A stretch of DNA of 38,693 nucleotides from an uncultured Clostridium sp. (lineage in GTDB: Bacteria > Bacillota > Clostridia > Lachnospirales > Lachnospiraceae). This document shows positions 14,856 to 21,560 of this stretch, one piece after another; the first letter of the stretch is position 1, and each line of letters opens with the position of its first letter. The stretch lies in NCBI GenBank assembly GCA_947644195.1, contig CANRZB010000038.1, positions 1 through 38,693 of the forward strand, written 5' to 3'. A program made the position numbers and the translations under genes. The notes under the pieces were generated by a model that was not told the origin of the DNA, searched no databases, and worked only from the letters and a program-made list of their open reading frames with translations.

Positions 14856-15923
14856 TTAATAGCACTTGATCTGATACGTCTCGTCCATTCTCTCGAAAGA
14901 CGGCAGGACGATCTCAGATACAGTAGTCTTTGTCTGCTCCGGGTCATGGGACGTAGTTACCATTACGGTAATGCCAGTATCTCCAACTAAATGTACATCT
15001 GCATCTGCGGACTGCATGCCGGTTCTTTCCTCCGGGGTACATCCATACCAGGTATTTCCCAAAGCTCCGGTCGGAATCAGGGTCGCAAATCCATCCGGGA
15101 AGAATGTAGAAGCTGTACCGCTTTCGTCCTTGTATTTTTTGGTATACACAATGATGCCGATGTTAAGTTCCTCGCTAAACAGTTCTTTAATCTTTTTATC
15201 TGTAACAAAGACCACCGGCGTTTCACTCTTGGAGAGGATGGCATTTTTAATCGCCTTATTTTTCTTCAAAAGGCTCATTGTCTTCTTAGAAATAATCATG
15301 ATAGAAGGCGTTTCCCCGGTTTCTCCCTCCACGGCATCAATGCCTGCAGCAACGTCTTCCATAGGATCAGAATTTTCCGTATCATCCCACTTGCTGGTAC
15401 CAGCCAGTTCCAGGAAATTCTTAGCCTCATAGCTACCGCTTGGATCATAGTTATAAGCGTAAGTAGTATCATTTGCCTGTATGGAGATCTTCGGATGCCC
15501 GTCTCTTGCCGCCAAAAGCTGCATAATCATCCGTTCTGGCACTACTTCTGCTCCAGCGATCAGATTATTTGCATCATCATAAATTCGGTCAATAACCTCT
15601 TTTGCATAGGGATCCGTACTATCCTCTACACGCAGGATCTCCTGTTCGTCTGCCTCTTTCACGATATATGATTCACGGAAAAAAGCCATTTCGGTTTCGT
15701 CCATCTTAAAACCGGATCGACTACGGATCGTAGACCTTGCGTCAAAGTTGGACGGCGCCAGGGAAATCGGCAATCCCTTGGCTGTCTTGATCCATTTCAG
15801 ATCTAACCCCATTTTTTTCTTGGCCGGAAATAATCCCTTTCCAAGATACTGCTGCTTGTTGCTAGCAGCGGTCAAATGCCGAATCGCAATTGCCGCCGCC
15901 GAAAAGATATCTCTAATTTTCAT
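14856..15923 (-). CDS. Major capsid protein, lambda gpE type, 355 aa
   Basis: Contains LGKGLFPAKKKMGLDLKWIK, DARSTIRSRSGFKMDETEMA, FFRESYIVKEADEQEI and, near the end, NTWYGCTPEERTGMQSADAD. These blocks are characteristic of the phage major capsid protein E family (HK97 fold). It follows scaffold and decoration genes and precedes connectors. No prohead protease gene precedes it, consistent with a scaffold-dependent system. ATG at 15923 follows AGGAGGACG. Confidence 0.9.
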   Translation of the reverse strand: MKIRDIFSAAAIAIRHLTAASNKQQYLGKGLFPAKKKMGLDLKWIKTAKGLPISLAPSNFDARSTIRSRSGFKMDETEMAFFRESYIVKEADEQEILRVEDSTDPYAKEVIDRIYDDANNLIAGAEVVPERMIMQLLAARDGHPKISIQANDTTYAYNYDPSGSYEAKNFLELAGTSKWDDTENSDPMEDVAAGIDAVEGETGETPSIMIISKKTMSLLKKNKAIKNAILSKSETPVVFVTDKKIKELFSEELNIGIIVYTKKYKDESGTASTFFPDGFATLIPTGALGNTWYGCTPEERTGMQSADADVHLVGDTGITVMVTTSHDPEQTKTTVSEIVLPSFERMDETYQIKCY

Positions 15924-15935
15924 CTCGTCCTCCTT

Positions 15936-16274
15936 CTACTCAAATACAATCAATGGCAATGCTGTTTTTACCGAAGATGCAATGGTAATTCCAGCGTTTT
16001 TGTTTGCATTTGTTTCATTCACACAGGCAAATGCCCTGACAATCGTTCCGATTGGCCTGTCCTCACTAACATCTGTAAGTAAAATACCGATCGGAGCGCC
16101 ATCTGCTGTCTCGCCATTTACTGCCTTTCCAGACTGATCAATCGGCTGGCCGGCTTTGCATGTACCGTCTGTAAACGCTGTATCATCTAACGTGATTTCC
16201 TCAAATAATTCCCCGCCGAGCTTCCGTTTTAGAATCTCTGGCTGCATAGCAACTTCCGTTGTCTTAAATTTCAT
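15936..16274 (-). CDS. Head decoration-like protein, 112 aa
   Basis: A small beta-rich protein containing LDDTAFTDGTCKAGQPIDQS, GAPIGILLTDVSEDRPIGTI and AGITIASSVKTALPLI. The repeating G..V....P.G.A/V pattern and its place between scaffold and capsid genes fit a decoration/cement protein. Start at 16274 after GGAGGTAACAG. It stabilises expanded heads if the assignment is right. Confidence 0.65.
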   Translation of the reverse strand: MKFKTTEVAMQPEILKRKLGGELFEEITLDDTAFTDGTCKAGQPIDQSGKAVNGETADGAPIGILLTDVSEDRPIGTIVRAFACVNETNANKNAGITIASSVKTALPLIVFE

Positions 16275-16290
16275 ACTCTGTTACCTCCGT

Positions 16291-16887
16291 TTAGCTCAAA
16301 TAACTTTGTGTGATGGCTTCTGCGGCCTTAGATACTTCCCCGGCCTCTTTTCCATAGGCTTCGGCAAATTTCTCTGCTTCGGATTTTTCGTCTTCCTTAC
16401 CTCCGGCATCTCCATCCGGCGTGCCAGTATTGTCTAAATCCTCTTTTTGGCTCTGCTTTACGGCATTTTCCGCATTAGCAGATAATGTTTTAACCAAGGC
16501 TTCTGCCATTGTTTTAGACCGCTCCGTATCATCCGTAACCAGTCCTGGCAGAAAATCTTTATAATCGTCTTCCTTCAAGCCGGCACCCGTAAGAATCGCC
16601 TTGACTTCCGCAGCAACATTGCTTTGCTTCAAACTGGCAATCTCTTTTTGCGCTTCTTCTAGGGCCTTAACAGATTTTTCTGTATCGGTCATCCCCTGCT
16701 GTTCCAATTCATCCACACGCTCCTGCAGTTCATCGGCCTTATCCGCTTTCTCCTTGTACTTTTCCGCCTTTTCCTTTTCTTTTTTTGTCTCGCCATTTAC
16801 CTGATTGAGATAATCACTGACTTGCTCGTCAGTAGGCTCCTTGATACCAAGGGAAATAAGATGCTTTTTCGCCTGTTCTCTGCTCAT
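16291..16887 (-). CDS. Phage scaffold protein (GP20-type), 198 aa
   Basis: Begins MSREQAKKHLISLGIKEPTD, followed by a long coiled coil of Lys/Glu (about 30-90), then the conserved AILTGAGLKEDDYKDFLPGL segment (about 100-125) and an acidic, Gly-rich C-terminus. This is the standard layout of the GP20 scaffold family, which directs capsid assembly and is not retained in the virion. ATG at 16887 follows GGAGGTAAT. The gene normally follows portal and a minor capsid gene; here an HNH gene occupies the latter place. Confidence 0.9.
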   Translation of the reverse strand: MSREQAKKHLISLGIKEPTDEQVSDYLNQVNGETKKEKEKAEKYKEKADKADELQERVDELEQQGMTDTEKSVKALEEAQKEIASLKQSNVAAEVKAILTGAGLKEDDYKDFLPGLVTDDTERSKTMAEALVKTLSANAENAVKQSQKEDLDNTGTPDGDAGGKEDEKSEAEKFAEAYGKEAGEVSKAAEAITQSYLS

Positions 16888-16940
16888 TTATTACCTCCGT
16901 CTCAATACGCTTTTTTACGTTGTTCGCTCAACTCATGAGT

Positions 16941-17701
16941 TCTCCTATTTGACGCATAGGTGCAATATACTTAGACCGTTATTATCCGGTCTGGCTAACA
17001 ACTAAAATAAAAATTTCAAACTTCTCTTAATCTATACTTTATTTCCGCCTGCTTTCTCGCATTAACCGCATCTTCTATCTTGTCATATCTCCCAAGAGCA
17101 ATATTTCTTCCAAACACAGTTATAGTTGCCGCCCATTTACTTCTCGCCTTATCGTAATACACTCCATTATGCCCGCTTTTATTGTTCTTTTTTAGAGAAA
17201 TATTCAATATATTGTCTCTATGTTTTACTAATCTAATGTTTTCTTTCCTATTGTCTAGCTTATTTCTATTTATATGATCTCTTTCCATGCTATCTGGACA
17301 ATCAATAATTAAAGTATGAAACATTAAATGCTTCTTTTTCCTTACAGTATATGCATATCCAGTAGTTGACAAATTCCAACAATATTTCTTTAATTTTTCC
17401 CAGTCATCCAAATCACACAGCATAATTTGCTCAGTATTTCTTATTTTGACATAAACTGTATTTCCAACAATGTTGTATTCATTTTGAAACTTTGCATCGC
17501 TTCTCATACAACCACAAGATTTACTTTTTCCATGAATCAACTTATACTCGGAAACATTTCTTTTTGTTCCACATAAACATTCACATTGCCAGATCCGTTC
17601 TCTGTTCTTCTTACCAGCAAAGGAAATAACTCTCCACCGCGTATACTGTTTTCCTGACAAATCTATCATATAAATTTCCGTCCTTCTAATCTCCTATTTG
17701 A
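16941..17701. mobile_element. HNH endonuclease insertion bounded by 12-bp direct repeats
   Basis: TCTCCTATTTGA occurs at 16941-16952 and again at 17690-17701, 749 bp apart, and the space between is filled by an HNH endonuclease gene. A stem (AGACCG 16973-16978 with CGGTCT 16987-16992) lies at the inner left end. The repeats look like the ends of a homing-type insertion or of a recombination join. Excising one repeat and the insert leaves an open minus-strand reading of about 30 codons ending THELSEQRKKAY-stop at 16902. There is too little sequence around the gene for a group I intron core. Confidence 0.6.
17016..17669 (-). CDS. HNH homing endonuclease with AP2-like C-terminus, 217 aa
   Basis: N-terminal part with a Cys cluster (WQCECLCGTKRNVS and KSCGCMRS, about 28-58), as in NUMOD-type modules. 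The central HNH motif is visible as MERDHINRNKLDNRKENIRL (about 129-148; D-H pair and N residues). The C-terminus SGHNGVYYDKARSKWAATIT, then GRYDKIEDAVNARKQAEIKY, is an AP2-like DNA-binding domain. This combination is typical of free-standing phage homing endonucleases. It lies where a minor capsid (MuF) gene normally follows the portal gene. ATG at 17669 follows AGAAGGA. Probably mobile by homing; 12-bp repeats flank it. Confidence 0.9.
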   Translation of the reverse strand: MIDLSGKQYTRWRVISFAGKKNRERIWQCECLCGTKRNVSEYKLIHGKSKSCGCMRSDAKFQNEYNIVGNTVYVKIRNTEQIMLCDLDDWEKLKKYCWNLSTTGYAYTVRKKKHLMFHTLIIDCPDSMERDHINRNKLDNRKENIRLVKHRDNILNISLKKNNKSGHNGVYYDKARSKWAATITVFGRNIALGRYDKIEDAVNARKQAEIKYRLREV

Positions 17702-17754
17702 ATTTTCATAAGCGCTATATAAATTTAGAACACCAGAAACCAATCAGTCACAAA

Positions 17755-19164
17755 TCAAACTATATTTTCCTTAACTTTATTTACATTCTGCTTATTTGTG
17801 TTCACATAACTTTCTTTGCTATCAATGGCAATCTGTTGCGGATCGCTCCACAAATCACACGTTTTAATCGCATCACCCAGTTCAATCCCGCACAATAACA
17901 AAATTTGTAACACCTGTGCTTTAACCAACATATTATCTGTCTTTGATCTGGTAATTTTTATTTCAATATCTGAAAGTTTCAAATTGGCAATATCTTTTAT
18001 TCTTAAAATAGAAAGTGCCACTCTAAGAAATTGTCTTTCTGATTTTTTAAATGTTGGCTCATTAACCATTGCTCTTTGTTGTGCAAAATCCCAACCGTTC
18101 CGCAAATACACAGCCTGCCCGGTATCGCCCCCGGTATTCTGTTCCCGGCTTGGCATCCCCTCCACGGTCAATATGTTATCGTATACGTCATCCTTGGCAA
18201 TCTGCGTTTGCTCCTGGTTCAGCTCCGATGTCATATTTTCCACATCTGCCTTCACTCCCTGCTGGGTACATTTCACATTGATTGCTCCAAGATCCAGCAT
18301 TTCCAGAAAAGTATCCTCATCAATTTTGCAATTGACAAATTTCATCAACGCTTGCACAAACTGCTCAATTCCATTCATCCGATCGGATTGAATTTTATTA
18401 AGCTGGTCGAGCATAGTAATAACAATCTCCAAATCCGAAAGCCTACGCTCGTTGTTGGGATATTCAATGACCGGAATCATCCTGATTCCATTCTTGCCGC
18501 TATCAACAATCTTTCCATTCTTGATTTCAAACCACTCTCTATCCGTATAAATAAAGTAAAAGGTCTGACCCTCTTCATCCTTGCGAATCTGGCAGGAAAA
18601 CATTGCTCTATGCCCGGAATTAGAGGAATAAACTACAAAGGTATCCCGGGGATCTTCACAACTCATACCGAAAGGTGCTTCATCCAGATATAAGTTTGCA
18701 TCTGCATCATTCCAGACAAAGCGATATGCTGTGCCGCTGATGCTTCGCCACCTGCCAATCTCAATATCGCAGGCTCCCTTATCCTCAGAATCCATCATGG
18801 CATTAAGCTGATTGACAGAATCCCCAACGGAATCTACAGCCCGCTTCTGTACATACTGGATCGGCTCTGCAAACATCTCCGCCGTCTTATGTTCGACGAT
18901 TTCAAAAGCGTGGTTCTCCACCGTCTTGTTATTGATATCCTTACGGACTTTCTTCACACGGTAAAGAATCGGCTGATCGCCCCGGTAGTACCGATCCAGA
19001 TAGTCGATTTCCCGACGGTTCTGCCAGTGCTTCGATAAAGCCTTACCAAGTTCCTGTACCACGTTGGAAGCATCAATCTTCTTAGCATTGGTGTAGATTA
19101 CCTTGCGTCCAAATTCCTTGTGACAAACGTCTACAAACGATTTTCTGTTTTTGATCCCTAACAT
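17755..19164 (-). CDS. Phage portal protein (SPP1 gp6-like), 469 aa
   Basis: Recognisable blocks include RREIDYLDRYYRGDQPILYR, FEIVEHKTAEMFAEPIQYVQ, WNDADANLYLDEAPFGMSCE, EYPNNERRLSDLEIVITMLD and QNTGGDTGQAVYLRNGWDFA, which together are typical of the SPP1 gp6-like portal family. The portal forms the ring through which the terminase packages DNA. ATG at 19164 follows AAAGGAGTTG. It is separated from terminase by about 3.5 kb of regulatory genes, an unusual arrangement, and has its own upstream terminator and repeat array. Confidence 0.9.
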   Translation of the reverse strand: MLGIKNRKSFVDVCHKEFGRKVIYTNAKKIDASNVVQELGKALSKHWQNRREIDYLDRYYRGDQPILYRVKKVRKDINNKTVENHAFEIVEHKTAEMFAEPIQYVQKRAVDSVGDSVNQLNAMMDSEDKGACDIEIGRWRSISGTAYRFVWNDADANLYLDEAPFGMSCEDPRDTFVVYSSNSGHRAMFSCQIRKDEEGQTFYFIYTDREWFEIKNGKIVDSGKNGIRMIPVIEYPNNERRLSDLEIVITMLDQLNKIQSDRMNGIEQFVQALMKFVNCKIDEDTFLEMLDLGAINVKCTQQGVKADVENMTSELNQEQTQIAKDDVYDNILTVEGMPSREQNTGGDTGQAVYLRNGWDFAQQRAMVNEPTFKKSERQFLRVALSILRIKDIANLKLSDIEIKITRSKTDNMLVKAQVLQILLLCGIELGDAIKTCDLWSDPQQIAIDSKESYVNTNKQNVNKVKENIV

Positions 19165-19186
19165 TTGTCACAACTCCTTTCACACG

Positions 19187-19230
19187 AAAAAAAGAACCAT
19201 GCGGATCCTTTAGGAAACCGCTTGGCTCTT
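19187..19230 (-). terminator. Strong terminator/attenuator just upstream of portal
   Basis: On the minus strand AGAGCCAAGCGG...TTTCC pairs with GGATCCGCATGGTTCT around TAAA, followed by seven T (19193-19187). It lies only 22 bases before the portal start codon and downstream of the 11-bp repeat array, so late transcription must pass it; it may act as an attenuator or shield portal from upstream transcription. Confidence 0.75.
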
Positions 19231-19320
19231 TCGATGGTTTTTCTATGATACTAATATAACATGGGTAAAGTGTGATTTGTGTGATTGTTTCTGGTTACGC
19301 AATATAACTATTCTATTTAT

Positions 19321-19349
19321 GCGACCATATGGTAACCAATCTGCAACCA
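19321..19349 (-). promoter_or_regulatory. Array of three 11-bp-spaced TGGTT-type repeats upstream of portal
   Basis: Plus-strand cores GCGACCA (19321), GTAACCA (19332) and GCAACCA (19343) are exactly 11 bp apart. The minus-strand form is TGGTTRC once per helical turn. A matching array of four lies upstream of the small terminase gene (26342-26381); 18 of 21 bases agree between the two longest matches. No good -35 box is seen downstream, which fits an activator-dependent late promoter. The HTH protein at 22291-22722 is a candidate binder. Confidence 0.65.
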
Positions 19350-19389
19350 AGCATTGACATAATGATGGAAATTGTTTAATATAATAGAA

Positions 19390-19485
19390 AAGAGCGACCG
19401 CCCACAAGGTGTGGTTTGGCTCCCTTAGAATTGGTATTACCCTATCCTAACTCGGTCAAAGTTACAAGGATAGGGTAATTTTTAT
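19390..19485 (+). ncRNA. Antitoxin RNA of the type I toxin locus (predicted)
   Basis: Promoter on the plus strand: TTGACA (19354-19359), 17 bases, TAATAT (19377-19382). The RNA ends at a very strong terminator, ATTACCCTATCCT (19436-19448) with AGGATAGGGTAAT (19467-19479) followed by TTTTTATT. Its 3' end overlaps the end of the toxin gene on the opposite strand, so it is antisense to the toxin mRNA 3' region. Near its 5' end it has CAAGGTGTGGTT, three bases, then CTCCCTT (19405-19426), the same sense sequence as in the toxin mRNA leader, and its CTCCCT can pair with the toxin Shine-Dalgarno AGGGAGG. Confidence 0.7.
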
Positions 19486-19577
19486 TTCCGCTTGTTCCTA
19501 TTATCTAAATAGGCAAGCAGTGCAACTAAAAACGTACCACCAAGAAATAACAATGTTAAAACTTCGTATGTACTCAT
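19482..19577 (-). CDS. Holin-like type I toxin, 31 aa
   Basis: A 31-residue peptide starting MSTYEVLTLLFLGGTFLVAL with one membrane helix and a basic end (DNRNKRK). The MSTYE start plus a single hydrophobic helix and charged tail is the pattern of Firmicute putative holin-like toxins of type I systems. ATG at 19577 follows GGGAGG at 7 bases. The Shine-Dalgarno can be hidden in the leader hairpin CTCCC...GGGAG (19603-19586). A convergent antitoxin RNA overlaps its 3' end. Such toxins depolarise membranes when not silenced; in a prophage they may stabilise the element. Confidence 0.75.
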   Translation of the reverse strand: MSTYEVLTLLFLGGTFLVALLAYLDNRNKRK

Positions 19578-19637
19578 TACACCACCTCCCTCCGTAAAGG
19601 GAGATTAACCACACCTTGAACACGATCACTCATTAAT

Positions 19638-19666
19638 ATATTAGCATAACTTTTAACGGATTTCAA
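19638..19666 (-). promoter_or_regulatory. Promoter of the holin-like toxin
   Basis: Minus strand TTGAAA (19666-19661), 17-base spacer, TAATAT (19643-19638). Transcription from about 19631 would give a leader of about 54 bases that includes the CAAGGTGTGGTT and CTCCCTT motif shared with the antitoxin RNA. Confidence 0.6.
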
Positions 19667-19690
19667 CACAACCAAACTATCGGAATACCT

Positions 19691-19816
19691 CTATAATCCC
19701 GCTTCGTTCTCTCTTAGAATTTCCAGATGCGTTTTTACAACAGTAAATATCTTCATCAGCACGGTCGGGTTCTTAATTTTCTCCACCATTTCTACGATCA
19801 TCTGCTCATAATTCAT
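19691..19816 (-). CDS. Small helical protein coupled to antirepressor C, 41 aa
   Basis: ATG at 19816 overlaps the stop codon of the antirepressor gene (ATGA), and AAAGGAAG lies upstream inside that gene. It reads MNYEQMIVEMVEKIKNPTVL then MKIFTVVKTHLEILRENEAG, a single predicted amphipathic helix pair. Function unknown; the stop-start overlap indicates translation coupled to the antirepressor, so it may form part of that module. Confidence 0.6.
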   Translation of the reverse strand: MNYEQMIVEMVEKIKNPTVLMKIFTVVKTHLEILRENEAGL

Positions 19817-20613
19817 CGGCACACACTTCCTTTCTCGCTCTCAAAACAATCCAGTACCTGGTCCGCTATGTCCTGCAGTTCCGGGAAGTACTCCACCAGA
19901 TCAATGGCATAGGTCGGCGCAGATCCCTCCCTGTCACGGTAGATCCCCTCTGCTTCGTCCAGGTCGTAGCACTTCTCACACTCTTCCAGGATGATATGGT
20001 ACAGTTCCCGGAGTTCCATGTTCCTGTCACGACGGATGCGCCAGATCCGGTTACGGTTCTTCTGATACCAGGTATTCCTCTTGGGGGTCAGCCGGGTAAG
20101 CAGATGTATCTTGGGCTTGTCGACTTTCTCCAGGGCTTGTACACGTTTGTGGAGGTCGTTGAGTTTCAGATCAATCAACGTAAATTTGTTTTCCTCCAGC
20201 TCCTTTAGTCGCTTATGTAAATCGTTCAGTTTCATATCGACCAGCATACCATCATCTGGCTTCCGTTCCACAACTGGCTGTTGCTGTCTGAAATAGCTGT
20301 TGACGAGTTGCCGCTGGACAGACCATGATAGATCATCTGTAAAGGATTTGACGATCATAAGATATCCAGATTCTGTTATGAGGGTCAAACCATTTGGAGC
20401 AGTGATATTATAGTCATGCTTTGCTTCGTACGAATTTCGTACAATATAATCAATGCCCTCAATAAAATGCTTTTTGTTTGTGTTAAAGTTTCTCCTTGCA
20501 GTGCCTAGCTTGCGCTGATGCACTATGTCAATATCCTTAAAAGTTACCACTCTTTGTCCATTCCACGTTTTAATTTGTGGCATTTGGTTAATCTTTTCCT
20601 CAATATCGTTCAT
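19813..20613 (-). CDS. ORF6N-domain antirepressor, module C, 266 aa
   Basis: The N-terminal about 110 residues form an ORF6N domain (NGQRVVTFKDIDIVHQRKLG, FIEGIDYIV, then TESGYLMIVKSFTDDLSWSV and QRQLVNSYFRQQQ). A linker with two tandem 20-residue heptad repeats follows (MLVDMKLNDLHKRLKELEEN and TLIDLKLNDLHKRVQALEK), then a basic C-terminal domain (TWYQKNRNRIWRIRRDRNME) ending in an acidic helix. ORF6N proteins are phage regulators, often called antirepressors. The start at 20613 follows AGAGGAG. It shares the QRQLVNSYFRQQQ block with the shorter module D protein, but its C-terminal domain is extra. It lies behind RHH gene C and an antisense RNA unit. Confidence 0.8.
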   Translation of the reverse strand: MNDIEEKINQMPQIKTWNGQRVVTFKDIDIVHQRKLGTARRNFNTNKKHFIEGIDYIVRNSYEAKHDYNITAPNGLTLITESGYLMIVKSFTDDLSWSVQRQLVNSYFRQQQPVVERKPDDGMLVDMKLNDLHKRLKELEENKFTLIDLKLNDLHKRVQALEKVDKPKIHLLTRLTPKRNTWYQKNRNRIWRIRRDRNMELRELYHIILEECEKCYDLDEAEGIYRDREGSAPTYAIDLVEYFPELQDIADQVLDCFESEKGSVCR

Positions 20614-20645
20614 AAACAAAAACTCCTCTCATGAAATTTGATTTT

Positions 20646-20687
20646 CCACAAGAGGTATGTTATAGTAGCTATAACAATCCTCTGTGG
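20646..20687 (-). promoter_or_regulatory. Long leader hairpin of module C
   Basis: CCACAAGAGG (20646-20655) pairs with CCTCTGTGG (20679-20687, one bulge) and TGTTATAG (20658-20665) pairs with CTATAACA (20669-20676) around TAG. It lies upstream of the antirepressor ribosome-binding site and overlaps the -10 box of the antisense RNA promoter. Confidence 0.75.
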
Positions 20688-20743
20688 AACGTTGAAAATA
20701 AAGTATCGTTTTGATTGGTAGTCGGGCGGTACTTTATTTTTTT
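20673..20743 (+). ncRNA. Predicted antisense RNA of module C
   Basis: Promoter TTGATT (20638-20643), 17 bases, TATAGT (20661-20666) on the plus strand. Terminator AAAATAAAGTA (20695-20705) with TACTTTATTTT (20730-20740) followed by TTT, overlapping the RHH stop codon. The expected RNA is about 71 nt and antisense to the leader between RHH gene C and antirepressor C. Layout as in modules A, B and D. Confidence 0.55.
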
Positions 20744-20910
20744 GCTTTTCGATATTCACTTTCAATACCACGTCTTACAACCTCTGATTTTTTAATATTT
20801 AAAATCTCGGCTGTTTCTTCCAACTTGTTATACGTTCCTTTGTCAATCCTTGTTCTAAGCATTATATCTTTTGGATTGTCCTTGATTTTTTGCCCTTTTA
20901 AAGGCGACAT
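20734..20910 (-). CDS. Ribbon-helix-helix repressor, module C
   Basis: A 58-residue protein, MSPLKGQKIKDNPKDIMLRT then RIDKGTYNKLEETAEILNIK and KSEVVRRGIESEYRKAKK. It has the RHH layout: beta strand IMLRTRI, helix TYNKLEETAEILN, turn IKKSE and helix VVRRGIESEYRK. The ATG at 20910 lies seven bases after GGAGG; a longer TTG-started frame from 20928 would put the start inside the operator. It should bind the TGTAGCTACA-type operators over its own promoter. The antirepressor at 19813-20613 follows. Confidence 0.85.
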   Translation of the reverse strand: MSPLKGQKIKDNPKDIMLRTRIDKGTYNKLEETAEILNIKKSEVVRRGIESEYRKAKK

Positions 20911-20926
20911 ATTGTTACCTCCTTTC

Positions 20927-20974
20927 AAAATGTAGCTACATTTTAATAATATAATTGTTGCTACATTTTGTCAA
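20927..20974 (-). promoter_or_regulatory. Promoter and operators of RHH module C
   Basis: Minus strand TTGACA (20974-20969), 17 bases, TATTAT (20951-20946). A perfect palindrome AAAATGTAGCTACATTTT lies at 20927-20944 and a related half (GTTGCTACATTTT) at 20957-20969. Operator sequence is specific to this module. Confidence 0.8.
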
Positions 20975-20994
20975 GCCCTAAATCAAAATTAATT

Positions 20995-21426
20995 TTACGC
21001 AACTGCAACGCTTAGCTTCCAGTCTATGATTTCTTCAAGGGTAAGTTGGGAACACTGTTCCACAACTGGTAGCTGTTGCTGTCTGAAATAACTGTTGACG
21101 AGTTGCCTTTGGACTGCCCATGATAGATCGTCTGTAAATACCTTAACAATCATCAGATAACCACTCTCCGTAAAGAGATATGTCTTAATATTGGGATTCC
21201 CAACGATTTTTTCGTTGGGGGAATATCGTTCCCCTAACTCTTTTCTCGTAAGTTCAAAATAATCTGTTCCAAGCACAAAATGCTTCTTATACTTCTGAAA
21301 GGCTTTCTTTGCTGTATCAGTCTTTTTCATATGTACTCTGTCAATATCTTTTAACGTGACAACCCTCTGTCCGTCATACTCCCGTATCTGCATTTCTGTG
21401 TTTTCAATGGTTACAATTTCGCTCAT
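20995..21426 (-). CDS. Short ORF6N-domain antirepressor, module D, 143 aa
   Basis: MSEIVTIENTEMQIREYDGQ then RVVTLKDIDRVHMKKTDTAK, YKKHFVLGTDYFEL, TESGYLMIVKVFTDDLSWAV, QRQLVNSYFRQQQ and a short end (LTLEEIIDWKLSVAVA). The ORF6N domain is complete, but the second domain present in module C is missing, so it may be a natural short form or a truncated gene. ATG at 21426 follows AAAGGAG in the 87-bp leader shared with module A. The protein is not homologous over its full length to the Rha protein that follows the same leader in module A. Confidence 0.8.
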   Translation of the reverse strand: MSEIVTIENTEMQIREYDGQRVVTLKDIDRVHMKKTDTAKKAFQKYKKHFVLGTDYFELTRKELGERYSPNEKIVGNPNIKTYLFTESGYLMIVKVFTDDLSWAVQRQLVNSYFRQQQLPVVEQCSQLTLEEIIDWKLSVAVA

Positions 21427-21510
21427 AATAAAAAACTCCTTTCCAAAATTTGTTCTTGAAAGAAGCCTCGCCATCTGATATGATATATTTATCAGATGGG
21501 AAACCTCTGA
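21424..21510. repeat. 87-bp leader repeat, copy 2 (other copy 353-439)
   Basis: Two differences from copy 1 in 87 bases. Includes the antirepressor ATG, ribosome-binding site, plus-strand promoter (TTGAAA 21456-21461, TATGAT 21479-21484) and hairpin (CCATCTGATA 21471-21480, TATCAGATGG 21490-21499, outer stem 21462-21469 with 21500-21507). Confidence 0.9.
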
Positions 21511-21560
21511 AACAGATTAAGGGTAAGCACACTCTCCAAAGTTACTGCTTACTCTTTTTT
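21491..21560 (+). ncRNA. Predicted antisense RNA of module D
   Basis: Transcribed from TTGAAA (21456-21461), 17 bases, TATGAT (21479-21484). Terminator AAGGGTAAGCA (21519-21529) with TGCTTACTCTT (21546-21556, one wobble pair) and a T-run to 21560, overlapping the RHH stop codon. About 70 nt. The loop holds TCCAAAGT, as does the terminator loop of module A. Confidence 0.6.

Noticed and set aside
16941-17701. Group I intron carrying the HNH gene
   Set aside because: Only about 20 bases lie between the left repeat and the HNH start codon and about 60 after its stop; no P3-P8 core could fit, and no exon junction in a coding gene is visible.
20646-20687. Riboswitch in the leader of module C
   Set aside because: Simple hairpin without any known aptamer features; the four leaders share layout but not sequence.
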